Positions 29,091 to 39,391 of a DNA stretch of 64,000 bases are shown here, piece by piece. Under the pieces are notes generated by a model that saw only the letters and a program-made list of their open reading frames with translations, did no database searches and had not been told where the DNA came from. The stretch is from an uncultured Lachnospiraceae bacterium (GTDB lineage Bacteria; Bacillota; Clostridia; Lachnospirales; Lachnospiraceae). The position numbers and the translations under genes were made by a program. Positions within the stretch are counted from its first letter, which is position 1. Each line of letters opens with the position of its first letter. The stretch lies in assembly GCA_946558465.1 (NCBI GenBank), contig CAMNTM010000007.1, positions 1 through 64,000 on the forward strand, written 5' to 3'.

Positions 29091-30394
29091 CTGTTTTCTC
29101 CCGGAAGCTTCTTAACAAGTCCTTCCCGCATCATATATTCCAGCGACATCAAAATACCGAATTTCGCATGCTGCCAGGTAAGTCCTCCCTGAAAATATAC
29201 TGCATAGGGCGGCTTAATCGGAGCATCTGCGCTGAGTTCAATGGACGATCCCTGTACAAATGCGCCGGCCGCCATAATCACGTCACTGTCATAGCCCGGC
29301 ATGGCCCAGGGCTCCGGAGTAACAAAAGAATCCACCGGTGCCGCCGCCTGAATTCCCCGGCAGAAAGCAATAACTCCCTCTGCCGTTCCAAGCTCTACCG
29401 CCTGGATGATATCATGACGGCTCTCTGTCCCGTCCGGCACAACAGGGAATCCAAGCCTCTCATAGATATTAGCGGCAAAGACCGCCCCCTTAAGCGCTCC
29501 TGCCGTCACCGCAGGAGCCAGAAAAAGCCCCTGGTAAAAGGACTGCTTCGTACCGAGAGAGGCTCCCACCTCTTTTCCCAGCCCCGGCGATGTAAGCCGG
29601 TATCCGCAGGCGTCAATAAGCTCCTTCTTTCCTGCTATATATCCGCCGATAGGGGCAAGTCCTCCGCCCGGATTTTTAATGAGAGACCCTACCACCAGGT
29701 CGGCGCCGACATCGCTTGGCTCAATCATCTCTACAAATTCTCCGTAGCAGTTATCTACCATACAGATAACATCAGGCTTCTTTTCCTTCACGAATGCTAT
29801 CACCTGTCCAATCTGTTCTACAGAAAAGCTGGGTCTTGTCTGATAACCCTTGGACCGCTGGATGGCAACAAGCTTCGTTTTATCAGTAAGTGCCCTTTCA
29901 ATCGCCTCATAGTCAAAGCTTCCGTCCTTTAAAAGATCCGCCTGGGAGTAAGTAATCCCATACTCGGCCAGTGAACCGGAGGAAGGACGTATTCCGATCA
30001 CCTCCTCCAGTGTATCATAAGGCTTTCCGGACGCCGACAGAAGTTCATCTCCCGGTCTTAGATTTGCACCAAGCGCCAATGCCAGCGCATGGGTCCCGCA
30101 GGTAATCTGAGGACGCACCAGCGCACTTTCCGTGTGAAACACAGACGCATAGGTATCCTCCAGAGTATCCCGTCCCCAGTCGTTATAGCCATAACCGCTT
30201 GCATAGTGAAAGCAGCCCTCCTGCACTTTATTTTTCTGCATGGCTCCTATGACCTTCATCTGGTTATATTCTGCCGTCCGGTCAATTGCCGCAAAACGCT
30301 TTCCAAGCCCGGCCTCTATTACAGCACCAAATTCACATATTTCACGCCTTATGCCCATTTCCCTGTATAAATCAAAAAGCTTATCTTTATCCAT
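29087..30394 (-). CDS. Methionine gamma-lyase family PLP protein (aluminium-resistance/YnbB family)
   Basis: FHYASGYGYNDWGRDTLE; QRSKGY; GSLIKNPGGGLAPIGGYIAG. Confidence 0.93.
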   Translation of the reverse strand: MDKDKLFDLYREMGIRREICEFGAVIEAGLGKRFAAIDRTAEYNQMKVIGAMQKNKVQEGCFHYASGYGYNDWGRDTLEDTYASVFHTESALVRPQITCGTHALALALGANLRPGDELLSASGKPYDTLEEVIGIRPSSGSLAEYGITYSQADLLKDGSFDYEAIERALTDKTKLVAIQRSKGYQTRPSFSVEQIGQVIAFVKEKKPDVICMVDNCYGEFVEMIEPSDVGADLVVGSLIKNPGGGLAPIGGYIAGKKELIDACGYRLTSPGLGKEVGASLGTKQSFYQGLFLAPAVTAGALKGAVFAANIYERLGFPVVPDGTESRHDIIQAVELGTAEGVIAFCRGIQAAAPVDSFVTPEPWAMPGYDSDVIMAAGAFVQGSSIELSADAPIKPPYAVYFQGGLTWQHAKFGILMSLEYMMREGLVKKLPGENR

Positions 30395-30401
30395 TCCTAT
30401 T

Positions 30402-30695
30402 CTACATTGCCTCCATAACCTTCGTTTTCATCTGTGCACATTTGGCGTCAAATTCCGGATTAAAGGGCGGTATCTCAAGCAGAACATCCGCCGCCTCCTT
30501 AAACCGCTTCATATCATATAGAAGTGCGGCCCGGTTCAGCTCATAGAGATAGGCCTCTCCCTGCCTTCGAATCAAAGGCTCCAGCCTTAAAAGCTCCCGG
30601 TAGGTCATCTCTGCATTGTGGCTGCAGGAATAAACCTCCATTAGTGTGTTCATCTTTTTTACGAATTTGGAACGTCCAAAAACTCTTCGCAGCAT
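30402..30695 (-). CDS. Hypothetical small TPR-like protein
   Basis: ORF overlapping 3' end of miaA, helical TPR-like sequence ELNRAALLYDMKRFKEAADVL. Confidence 0.6.
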   Translation of the reverse strand: MLRRVFGRSKFVKKMNTLMEVYSCSHNAEMTYRELLRLEPLIRRQGEAYLYELNRAALLYDMKRFKEAADVLLEIPPFNPEFDAKCAQMKTKVMEAM

Positions 30696-31630
30696 AATAC
30701 TCCCTCCAAATGCCCCAATATGGTATCTAATATTTTTTTTTCGTCATAGTTACATGCTCTTTTGTCAATCCAGATTACGTCCTTCTCCCTCTTGAACCAT
30801 GTAATCTGTCTTTTGGCAAAATGCCTCGTATCCCGCTTGATGCGGTACACGGCATCTGAAAGGCTGCAGGTCCCTTCCAGATATTCAAAAAGCTCCTTGT
30901 ACCCAAGTCCCTGCATAGAGACCATTGCGCTGTCGTACCCCTTAACCTTCAGCGCTTTTACTTCCTCCAAAAGTCCTTCCTCCATCATCTGATCTACCCG
31001 GCTGTCTATTCTGGCATACAAACCTGCCCTGTCATCGCTCAGCACAAAATAAGCGAAACGATAGGGGGACTGTTTCCTGCGTTCCCGTTCGTTGTGCTCG
31101 GAAATCCGCTGTCCAGTCTGCTTATAATACTCAAGCGCCCGTATGACCCGCTTCACATTATTCTTATGAATCGCTTCTGCCGATGCCGGATCTACAGCCT
31201 GAAGCCTGGCATGAAGGGCATCTGCACCGTACTGCCTTTCGTAAGCTTCAAGCTCCCGCCGAAACGAAGCCTCCTTTGGTTCCTCTGTAAAATCAATATC
31301 ATAGAGAAGCGCCTGTATATAAAACCCGGTTCCACCCACCACAATCGGAATATGTCCGCGGGCGTAGATACGCGCCATTGCCTCCTTTGCCATCTGCTGG
31401 AACCGGACTACATGAAACTCGTCAGAGGGCATAAGCTCATCCACCAGATAGTGGGGAACTCCCTCCATCTCTTCAGGGCGGATCTTTGCCGAACCGATGT
31501 CCATGTATTTATACACCTGCATAGAATCGGCAGAGATAATCTCTCCTCCAATTGCTTTAGCAAGTCCAATCGACAATTTTGTCTTTCCCACAGCAGTAGG
31601 CCCAGTCAGGACTACTAATGGTTTCTTCAT
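30659..31630 (-). CDS. miaA: tRNA dimethylallyltransferase
   Basis: VLTGPTAVGKTKLSIGLA; GGEIISADSMQVYKYMDIGSAK. Confidence 0.97.
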   Translation of the reverse strand: MKKPLVVLTGPTAVGKTKLSIGLAKAIGGEIISADSMQVYKYMDIGSAKIRPEEMEGVPHYLVDELMPSDEFHVVRFQQMAKEAMARIYARGHIPIVVGGTGFYIQALLYDIDFTEEPKEASFRRELEAYERQYGADALHARLQAVDPASAEAIHKNNVKRVIRALEYYKQTGQRISEHNERERRKQSPYRFAYFVLSDDRAGLYARIDSRVDQMMEEGLLEEVKALKVKGYDSAMVSMQGLGYKELFEYLEGTCSLSDAVYRIKRDTRHFAKRQITWFKREKDVIWIDKRACNYDEKKILDTILGHLEGVLCCEEFLDVPNS

Positions 31631-31633
31631 ATT

Positions 31634-33664
31634 TTACACAATCCTTTTGAATTTTTTCTCAAGCTCCCGTCTGGACATAGCGATAATGGTAGGTCTTCCG
31701 TGAGGACAGTGATATGGATTGTCCAAAGTAAGAAGCTCGCCGATCAGCGCATCCACCTCTGCAGCAGTAAGCCGCATATTTCCCTTTACCGCCGCTTTAC
31801 AGGACATGGAAGCAATCTTTTCATCAATTAAACCTGTCGTCATATTCCGGCTGATTTCATCTGACAGGCCGTCAATCATCTCCAAAAGCAGCTCTTTTTT
31901 TGCAATCCCAAAAAGATTATCTGGAACTGCCCGCACCGCATAGGACTCCTGCCCGAAATCCTCAAATTCAAATCCGATCCGCACAAACTGCTCCTTATAA
32001 TTCTCCAGAAGCTCTGCCTCCTGCATAGTCAGATTCAATATAACAGGCGGACTCAGCATCTGAGAGGTGAACTCCCTCGTACGCATGCTTTTAAGCGTCC
32101 GCTCATAGAGCACCCGCTCATGTGCCGCATGCTGGTCGATAATATACAGATTGTCCTTATACTCTATCAGCCAGTAGGTAGCAAATACCTGTCCTATGAT
32201 TTTATACTCTGCATGTATATCCTGCTTCAGTAGTTTTTCCTCAAACAGATTAAGCTGCTGAGGCTTTTCATCTGATTTCTCCCGCTTTTTAGGAACAGCA
32301 TAGCCTGAAGCCTCCCGGATACGGTCTGTCTGTATTTCGGGCTTAAAGACTGAGGAAGTATCTTTTACCTCTGCACAGGAACGCCGGGCATGATAGGCGC
32401 TGACTCTTTTTTTCATCTGCTCCATAAAATAGTCCAGATCCTGCGGCTGTCCTGCCTTTACTTTTCCGGCCGTCTCGTTATCATCTGAAGCTTTCCCGGC
32501 CTGCATTTCCTCTGTTGTGCGGCCCGGCAGTCTTGTGTCTGACGCAGTCTCATGCGTTCTGGCCGGTACAGCTTTCGAAGTTCTCTCAGGCTTTACTCCT
32601 GTTTCCCTGTCCGGCGCAGTCTCTGGTACTTTTCTTTTATCCGGCATCTCCGGCAGTGTAACCTGTGGTATCAGCTCCTCCTCGTGAAGTCTTTTGCTTA
32701 CCAGCTCATAAACCGCATTATAAACCTCCTGCTGGTTACTGAACCGCACCTCCATCTTGGTCGGATGGACATTGACATCCACCTGCTCCCCGTCAACGGA
32801 CAGGTGAAGCACAACAAACGGATATTTATGCTGCATTGTAAAATCCTGATAGGCGTCCTCGACAGCTTTGGAAATCATGCTGCTTTTGATATACCGGCCT
32901 CCGACAAAATAAGTCTCAAAATTGCGGTTTCCTCTTGAAATAACCGGCTTCCCTAAAAAGCCTTGAAGCTTTATCCCATCACTCTTAGATTCTGCCCACA
33001 AAAGATTCGCTGCAATCTCCCGCCCGTAAATATGGTAAATGACATCCTTAAGGCTTCCGTTTCCGGAAGTATGAAGCTTTACCTGTCCGCTGCTAATAAA
33101 CCGAAAGGAAATCTCCGGATGGGACAGCGCAAGCCTGGCCATAATATCCCCGGCATGACCTGCCTCCGTCATCGGTGTTTTTAAAAACTTTCTTCTTGCG
33201 GGCGTATTGTAAAAAAGCTGCCGCACAAAAAAAGTAGTCCCCTCCGGCGCCCCGGCTTCCTCAAAGCTAACCTCCCTGCCGCCGTTTATACAATACCTTG
33301 TACCAAATTCACAGTCACGCGTCTTGGTAAGCACCTCCGCCTGAGATACGGCGGCAATGCTGGACAGTGCCTCTCCTCTGAAGCCCAGAGAGGCAATATG
33401 TGCAAGATCTTCCGCCGAGCGGATTTTACTGGTAGAATGGCGCAGAAATGCCGAACGCACCTCGCCGCGCTCAATCCCCCAGCCGTTGTCCGCTACCCGG
33501 ATAAAAGAAATCCCGCCCTCCTTAATCTCTACGGTTACAGATGTTGCTCCCGCATCCACTGCATTTTCTGCAAGCTCCTTTATGACGGAAGCAGGACGCT
33601 CAATCACCTCTCCCGCAGCGATCTTATCTATCGTTACCTGGTCTAATACCTGTATCTTACTCAT
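31634..33664 (-). CDS. mutL: DNA mismatch repair protein MutL
   Basis: IAAGEVIERPASVIKELAENAVDAGA; C-terminal DQHAAHERVLYE, CPHGRPT. Confidence 0.98.
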   Translation of the reverse strand: MSKIQVLDQVTIDKIAAGEVIERPASVIKELAENAVDAGATSVTVEIKEGGISFIRVADNGWGIERGEVRSAFLRHSTSKIRSAEDLAHIASLGFRGEALSSIAAVSQAEVLTKTRDCEFGTRYCINGGREVSFEEAGAPEGTTFFVRQLFYNTPARRKFLKTPMTEAGHAGDIMARLALSHPEISFRFISSGQVKLHTSGNGSLKDVIYHIYGREIAANLLWAESKSDGIKLQGFLGKPVISRGNRNFETYFVGGRYIKSSMISKAVEDAYQDFTMQHKYPFVVLHLSVDGEQVDVNVHPTKMEVRFSNQQEVYNAVYELVSKRLHEEELIPQVTLPEMPDKRKVPETAPDRETGVKPERTSKAVPARTHETASDTRLPGRTTEEMQAGKASDDNETAGKVKAGQPQDLDYFMEQMKKRVSAYHARRSCAEVKDTSSVFKPEIQTDRIREASGYAVPKKREKSDEKPQQLNLFEEKLLKQDIHAEYKIIGQVFATYWLIEYKDNLYIIDQHAAHERVLYERTLKSMRTREFTSQMLSPPVILNLTMQEAELLENYKEQFVRIGFEFEDFGQESYAVRAVPDNLFGIAKKELLLEMIDGLSDEISRNMTTGLIDEKIASMSCKAAVKGNMRLTAAEVDALIGELLTLDNPYHCPHGRPTIIAMSRRELEKKFKRIV

Positions 33665-33667
33665 GCT

Positions 33668-36313
33668 TTACCACCTGTTTTTCAGTTTGTTCTGCAGCTG
33701 GTACAGGGTATTTAACGCATCAATCGGCGTCAGATTACTGACATCCAGCGTTTTTATCTCTTCAATAACATCATTGTCCTGCACCGTATCAAAAAGTGAC
33801 ATCTGGGCAAGGTCCACCTCATCATATTTCTTTGTTTTCAGCCTCGGCACATGCCCTTGCACGGCAATATCCTTAATCCGGCTTGTAATGTCTACATGTA
33901 CCAGCTCTTCCACAATCTCTTTGGCACGTTCGATGACAGAATCCGGTACGCCCGCCAGACGTGCTACCTGGATGCCGTAGCTTTTATCTGCGCCGCCTTT
34001 TACAATTTTCCTGAGAAAGATGATGTCGTCTCCCTTTTCCTTCACTGCAATACAATAATTGTTTACATTATCAATTTTCCCCTCCAGTTCTGTAAGCTCA
34101 TGATAATGTGTGGCAAATAAAGTCTTCGCGCCCAGAAGTCTGCTGCTGCTGATATGCTCTATCACTGCCCAGGCAATGCTGAGTCCGTCAAAGGTACTGG
34201 TCCCCCGTCCGATTTCGTCCAGAATGAGAAGACTTTTATTCGTGGCATTCCGCAGAATATTGGCTACTTCCGTCATCTCCACCATAAAGGTGCTCTGCCC
34301 GCCTGCCAGGTCGTCAGATGCACCTACCCTGGTAAAAATCCGGTCCACCAGACCGATATCTGCACTGGATGCCGGTACAAAGGACCCGATCTGGGCCAGA
34401 AGCACAATCAAGGCTGTCTGCCGCATATAGGTAGATTTCCCTGCCATATTCGGGCCCGTAATAATGGAAATCCTTTCCTTTTTATCATTCAGATATGTAT
34501 CATTAGCAATAAAAAGGTCATTTGGAATCATCTTCTCTACTACCGGATGACGGCCATCCTTGATGTCAATGACTCCCTTTTCGTTGATAGAAGGACGTAC
34601 ATATTGATTCTGCTGGGCTGTGACTGCCAAAGCGGCAAAGGTATCAATCCGGGCGACAGCCCTTGCAGTAGTCTGAATCCTCAGTACCTCTGCTGCGATT
34701 CTCTCCCTTACCTCGCAGTACAGCTCATATTCCAGAGTGCAGAGCCTGTCCTCGGCGCCGAGAATCGTATCCTCCAGCTCCTTAAGCTCCGGAATGATGT
34801 ACCGTTCGGCATTGGTAAGCGTCTGTTTCCTTGTATAATAATCCGGAACCATATTTTTAAAGGAATTGGTGACCTCCAGATAATAGCCGAAAACCTTATT
34901 GTATTTGATTCTCAGGTTTTTAATTCCGGTTTTCTCCCTCTCCTTTTCCTCCAGCTTTGCAAGCCACTCCTTACCGTCAGACTTTGCCAGACGCAGGCGG
35001 TCTACCTCTTTATGATATCCATCCCGGATAATCCCGCCTTCCCGCATGGCAACAGGCGGATCATCCTGAATCGCCTCCGTCACAAGACTGCACAGATCCT
35101 CCAGCGCATCCATTTCCTCATAAAGCTCCTTTAAAAGCGGACTTTTCATCTCGCTTAGGATATACCGGATATGAGGCAGCATAGCAAGTGAGCTTTTAAA
35201 CGCAGTCAAATCTCTTGGATTTGCCGACTGATAGGTAATCCTGCTGACCAAGCGCTCCAAATCGTAAACCGGAGCCAGATATTCACGAATCTCCTCTCTG
35301 GAAATCGCATTTTCCAAAAGCTCCTCCACCGCATCAAGCCTCTTTTCAATTTCTCTTTTCTGAATCAGCGGCTGCTCAACGTACTTTCTTAAAGTCCGGG
35401 CTCCCATCGCCGTCTTTGTCTTATCCAGTACCCAGAGGAGAGAACCCCTCTTTTGTTTCTCACGCAGCGTCTCACACAGCTCTAGATTCCGTCTCGTAGA
35501 GCTGTCAAGAAGCATGTATTTTCCGGTCGTATAAGGGACAAGACTCGACATGTGCGAAAGAGACGTCTTCTGTGTTTCTTTTAAATAAGTCAACAGCGCG
35601 CCTGCAGCAATCACACCGCAGTCATAGTCCGCAAGTCCAAGTCCCTCCATCTTACTGACTTTAAAATGCTCCTTTAAGCTCTTCTCACAGAGCGCATCAT
35701 CAAAATACCAGACATCCAGAGAATAAATCGTGACTCCCAGGCGGTTTTTTATGTCTTCTAAATCCATGCCGCTCATGTAAAACGACTCATTGCAGATTAA
35801 TTCTGACGGCATGAATTTATAAATTTCGTCAAACAGCTTGCTGCTGCTTTCAAGCTCCGTAACAAAATAATCTCCTGTAGTAACATCGGCAACAGACATA
35901 CCGAAGCGGTTTGCGATATATACCACACACATAATATAATTATTTTTAGACTCGTCAAGCGCCTGCAGGTCAAGATTCGTCCCCGGTGTGGCAATCCTTA
36001 CAACCTCGCGCCTTACAAGCCCCTTTGCAGATGCAGGGTCCTCCATCTGTTCACAGATTGCCACCTTGTATCCCTTCGACACCAGGCGGTTCAAATATCC
36101 GTCAACAGAATGAAACGGCACCCCGCACATGGGCGCCCGTTCCTCCAGTCCGCAGTTTTTTCCGGTCAGCGTAATCTCCAGTTCCTTCGATGCAGTAAGT
36201 GCATCGTCAAAAAACATCTCATAAAAATCTCCCAATCTATAGAACAAGATGCAGTCGGGATACTCTTCCTTCGTCTTCATATACTGCTGCATCATTGGTG
36301 TCAGTTCGGCCAC
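33668..36313 (-). CDS. mutS: DNA mismatch repair protein MutS
   Basis: TPMMQQYMKTKEEYPDCILFYRLGDFYEMF; TGPNMAGKSTYMRQ; DEIGRGTSTFDG. Confidence 0.99.
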   Translation of the reverse strand: MAELTPMMQQYMKTKEEYPDCILFYRLGDFYEMFFDDALTASKELEITLTGKNCGLEERAPMCGVPFHSVDGYLNRLVSKGYKVAICEQMEDPASAKGLVRREVVRIATPGTNLDLQALDESKNNYIMCVVYIANRFGMSVADVTTGDYFVTELESSSKLFDEIYKFMPSELICNESFYMSGMDLEDIKNRLGVTIYSLDVWYFDDALCEKSLKEHFKVSKMEGLGLADYDCGVIAAGALLTYLKETQKTSLSHMSSLVPYTTGKYMLLDSSTRRNLELCETLREKQKRGSLLWVLDKTKTAMGARTLRKYVEQPLIQKREIEKRLDAVEELLENAISREEIREYLAPVYDLERLVSRITYQSANPRDLTAFKSSLAMLPHIRYILSEMKSPLLKELYEEMDALEDLCSLVTEAIQDDPPVAMREGGIIRDGYHKEVDRLRLAKSDGKEWLAKLEEKEREKTGIKNLRIKYNKVFGYYLEVTNSFKNMVPDYYTRKQTLTNAERYIIPELKELEDTILGAEDRLCTLEYELYCEVRERIAAEVLRIQTTARAVARIDTFAALAVTAQQNQYVRPSINEKGVIDIKDGRHPVVEKMIPNDLFIANDTYLNDKKERISIITGPNMAGKSTYMRQTALIVLLAQIGSFVPASSADIGLVDRIFTRVGASDDLAGGQSTFMVEMTEVANILRNATNKSLLILDEIGRGTSTFDGLSIAWAVIEHISSSRLLGAKTLFATHYHELTELEGKIDNVNNYCIAVKEKGDDIIFLRKIVKGGADKSYGIQVARLAGVPDSVIERAKEIVEELVHVDITSRIKDIAVQGHVPRLKTKKYDEVDLAQMSLFDTVQDNDVIEEIKTLDVSNLTPIDALNTLYQLQNKLKNRW

Positions 36314-36386
36314 TATTGTATCTCCTCTTTTGTTTTTGTTTTACATTATATTATAGCATTTTCAGAGTAGATTTTAAAGCGGGAAA

Positions 36387-36803
36387 TTATAAAACATGAT
36401 ACTGTGGTTTTTCTTCTCCGTACAACCAGTAAAGCAGATATCCGCTCAGAAAAATTCCTGCCGCACACAGGCCGGAGAAAATAATAGTAAATTGAAGACA
36501 AATCTGCCCAAACAGCTGAAAAGGAAGACCGCTGTAATCCCACACATCAAGCTGCAGCCATTTATTTACAACAATCCCGGTTATGAACTCCATGCCGGTC
36601 ACAAAAACCGTACAGCGCAGCACCTGCCTCCACAGAGGGTCCTCCCAGTGTACCATTTTTCCCTGCACCGTAAAAAATACAAGACAGACTCCGCCCAGAA
36701 CAAACATGCTCCAATGGGAAAAACCACGGAATAATATTTCAAATCCATAATACAGGCAGCCGCCGGCCGCCCATAAAAATAAATACTCACTCAGCTTCTT
36801 CAT
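36387..36803 (-). CDS. Putative ABC transporter permease/CmpB-like membrane protein (PF06541-like)
   Basis: RGFSHWSMFVLGG; FITGIVVNKWLQLDVWDYSGLPFQLFGQICLQF. Confidence 0.8.
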   Translation of the reverse strand: MKKLSEYLFLWAAGGCLYYGFEILFRGFSHWSMFVLGGVCLVFFTVQGKMVHWEDPLWRQVLRCTVFVTGMEFITGIVVNKWLQLDVWDYSGLPFQLFGQICLQFTIIFSGLCAAGIFLSGYLLYWLYGEEKPQYHVL

Positions 36804-36807
36804 GTAA

Positions 36808-36849
36808 AAACGTCCTCACTATATGTTCTTACACATAGTTTGGACGTTT
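36808..36849 (-). terminator. Hairpin after miaB, abutting the start of the CmpB-like gene
   Basis: AAACGTCC..ACTATATGT / ACACATAGT..GGACGTTT followed on - strand by TTTTTAC-ATG. Confidence 0.65.
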
Positions 36850-36889
36850 CCAGGCTATAATATAGGTGGTATATATTTCATTTCCTGCC

Positions 36890-38335
36890 TCAGACGAGTT
36901 CACCGATATAATAAAAACCTTTACACTCCTTTAGGTTTACCTTTACATAGCTTCCTATCATAGATGCATTTCCCGGAAAATGTACCAGCAGATTATTACT
37001 CAGTCTTCCGGTTACACAAGCGTCGTCCTGACCGCTTATTTCCTCCACCAGAACTTCCTGCACCGTACCCTCATGTACTGCACACACCTCGCCGGCTATC
37101 GTCTGTACCTCTTTTAAGAGCCGGTCAAATCTATCCTTAACCACTTCCTCTGGAATCTGCTCCTCCATAGCAGCTGCAGGAGTTCCTGTACGTCTAGAAT
37201 AAATAAAGGTAAATGCACTGTCATAGCGGACCTTTCTTACAACATCCAGAGTTTCCTTAAAATCCTCTTCTGTTTCCCCGGGAAATCCGACAATGATATC
37301 AGTGGTAAGCGAAATATCCGGCACTGCCGAGCGCAGCCTTTCCACAAGAGCAAGATACTCTTCCTTTGTGTAGCGGCGGTTCATTTTTTCTAAAATCCTT
37401 GTACTTCCGGACTGCACCGGAAGATGCAGATGCCGGCAGATTTTCTTTGAGCTTTTCATTACTTCAATCAGCTCGTCTGATAAATCCTTCGGATGAGAAG
37501 TCATAAACCGGATTCTTTTAAGTTCCTCTATTTTTTCAATCTTCTGCAGAAGCTCTGCGAAAGTCATAGGCGTATCCAGCGTCTTTCCATAGGAATTCAC
37601 ATTCTGTCCTAACAGCATCACCTCGGTAACGCCATCTTTCGTAAGCCTTTTTATCTCCTCCAGAACAGCCTCAGGCTTCCGGCTTCTCTCACGCCCCCTC
37701 ACATAAGGAACGATACAATAGCTGCAGAAATTATTGCAGCCGAACATAATATTAACGCCGGACTTAAATGCGTATTTGCGCTTATTCGGAAGCTGCTCCA
37801 CGATTTTATCCGTACCTTCCCAGATATCTATAATCTGTTCTCCCGCTTCAAACCGATCGAAAAGCAATTCAGCGAATTTATAAATATTATGTGTTCCAAA
37901 TATAAGATCCACAAACCGATAGCTTTTCCTGAGCTTCTCGATAACCTCCGGCTCCTGCATCATACAGCCGCAGAGGCCAATCATCATATGTGGATGCTTT
38001 TTCTTCCGGGGCTTTTGCTGTCCGAGCCTTCCGTATACCCGTGTATTGGCATTTTCACGTACCGTACAGGTGTTGTAGATAACAAAATCCGCCTCCCCTT
38101 CAGAAGCCTCCTCATATCCAATCTGCTTCAAAATCCCCCGAAGCTTTTCAGAATCTCTGGCATTCATCTGGCAGCCGAAGGTCGTTACACAAGCTTTGGG
38201 CAGGCGTCCGTTTTTTTGTTCAAAATCCTTTACCCGCTCCCGGCATCTTTCTATAAAATAATATTGTCTGGCCGGTTCCTCCAAAGGAGGCTTTGAATCT
38301 ATATCTATCTTATCAAAATCAATTTCGTTGTACAT
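36890..38335 (-). CDS. miaB: tRNA-2-methylthio-N6-dimethylallyladenosine synthase
   Basis: TFGCQMNARDSEKL; GCNNFCSYCIVPYVRGRERSR radical SAM; TRAM domain. Confidence 0.98.
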   Translation of the reverse strand: MYNEIDFDKIDIDSKPPLEEPARQYYFIERCRERVKDFEQKNGRLPKACVTTFGCQMNARDSEKLRGILKQIGYEEASEGEADFVIYNTCTVRENANTRVYGRLGQQKPRKKKHPHMMIGLCGCMMQEPEVIEKLRKSYRFVDLIFGTHNIYKFAELLFDRFEAGEQIIDIWEGTDKIVEQLPNKRKYAFKSGVNIMFGCNNFCSYCIVPYVRGRERSRKPEAVLEEIKRLTKDGVTEVMLLGQNVNSYGKTLDTPMTFAELLQKIEKIEELKRIRFMTSHPKDLSDELIEVMKSSKKICRHLHLPVQSGSTRILEKMNRRYTKEEYLALVERLRSAVPDISLTTDIIVGFPGETEEDFKETLDVVRKVRYDSAFTFIYSRRTGTPAAAMEEQIPEEVVKDRFDRLLKEVQTIAGEVCAVHEGTVQEVLVEEISGQDDACVTGRLSNNLLVHFPGNASMIGSYVKVNLKECKGFYYIGELV

Positions 38336-38390
38336 TTCTCTTGACTTTCTCCTTTATCTGTCATATAACGGAAAACATTATAGCACTTTT

Positions 38391-38567
38391 CTACAAAAAC
38401 TGTTTCCTCTTTTCATCATACGTATAATCAATCTCACTCATTTTTCGTATCAGTTCCTCCTTCTCGACCTGCATATCCTCGCAAAGCTCCTCTAATGCAG
38501 CATACTGGTCCCGAAGCTTCGTATTCACAACACTAAGTAAAATCACCGGATCTTTCGGTAAATCCAT
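38391..38567 (-). CDS. DUF4250-like small protein (58 aa)
   Basis: Manual translation MDLPKDPVILLSVVNTKLRDQYAALEELCEDMQVEKEELIRKMSEIDYTYDEKRKQFL; absent from supplied ORF track (<60 aa). Confidence 0.85.
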   Translation of the reverse strand: MDLPKDPVILLSVVNTKLRDQYAALEELCEDMQVEKEELIRKMSEIDYTYDEKRKQFL

Positions 38568-39144
38568 AAGCTTCCTTCTCTCCTTCCTGATAAATATCCT
38601 GGTCTGTCAAAAGCACCATCGGTGCAATATCTCGTTCATCTGCTTCTATCCTGTCTACAATTTGGCAGGCAAAGGAAACGGCCATCGTGCGCAGACCGGG
38701 ATGTGCTTTTAAATATCTGTCATAATATCCCTTCCCGTAGCCGACACGGTTTCTCTGCCTGTCAAAAGCAATCCCCGGCATAATCATAAGCCCGGTTCTT
38801 CCGGACGCCGGCTCAGAATTCCCCTCCGGCTCCAGAATGCCGAATGCTCCGGGTAAAAGGTCATCATATGAGAGCATCTGGTAAAATTCCATCTGCTCTC
38901 CCAGAACCTTCGGTATCCATACACGCTTTTTACGCTGCCACGCTTCCTCTATCAGCCTTTTCGTTCCAGGCTCTCCGTCAAAATCTATGTAACAGTATAT
39001 TTCTTCCGCTTCATAAAACCAGGGATGCGAAAGAATCCTCTCCACAATTAAAGCCGTCCCCTTCTCCTTCTGCAGAGAGGTCAGTGACCTCCGCTTTTTG
39101 AGAATGCGGCTTCTAATGTCCTCTTTTTTTCCCAAACTTTTCAC
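38533..39144 (-). CDS. 5-formyltetrahydrofolate cyclo-ligase
   Basis: LMIMPGIAFDRQRNRVGYGKGYYDRYL signature. Confidence 0.96.
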   Translation of the reverse strand: MKSLGKKEDIRSRILKKRRSLTSLQKEKGTALIVERILSHPWFYEAEEIYCYIDFDGEPGTKRLIEEAWQRKKRVWIPKVLGEQMEFYQMLSYDDLLPGAFGILEPEGNSEPASGRTGLMIMPGIAFDRQRNRVGYGKGYYDRYLKAHPGLRTMAVSFACQIVDRIEADERDIAPMVLLTDQDIYQEGEKEAYGFTERSGDFT

Positions 39145-39391
39145 CCAGATTCGTAATCGTACCGTCCTTTTCCTGAATTGAAATATTATCCAGCTGGCTC
39201 CTTAGATTCATCCGGAAGGAATCAATATACTCCCTCCTTAGAAGCTGCTGCTCCTTAAGCTCTTTATCCGTAAGTCCCTCTGCTTTTGATTTATGATACA
39301 GCTCATTAATTCTAGCGATCTTTTTATCGTCCACCTCAGCCTCACCCTCTCTCTCTGCTGCTTCTATTATATTTTCTTCAAATTGTTCCAT
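39113..39391 (-). CDS. DUF896 family protein (YnzC-like)
   Basis: KKIARINELYHKSKAEGLTDKELKEQQLLRREYIDSFRMNLRSQL. Confidence 0.93.
   Translation of the reverse strand: MEQFEENIIEAAEREGEAEVDDKKIARINELYHKSKAEGLTDKELKEQQLLRREYIDSFRMNLRSQLDNISIQEKDGTITNLGEKFGKKRGH

Noticed and set aside
29168-29932. 254-aa + strand ORF opposite the methionine gamma-lyase family gene
   Set aside because: Antisense shadow; no family resemblance.
34154-35134. 326-aa + strand ORF inside mutS
   Set aside because: Antisense to a clear MutS coding sequence; low-complexity His/Cys/Arg shadow translation with no recognisable domain.
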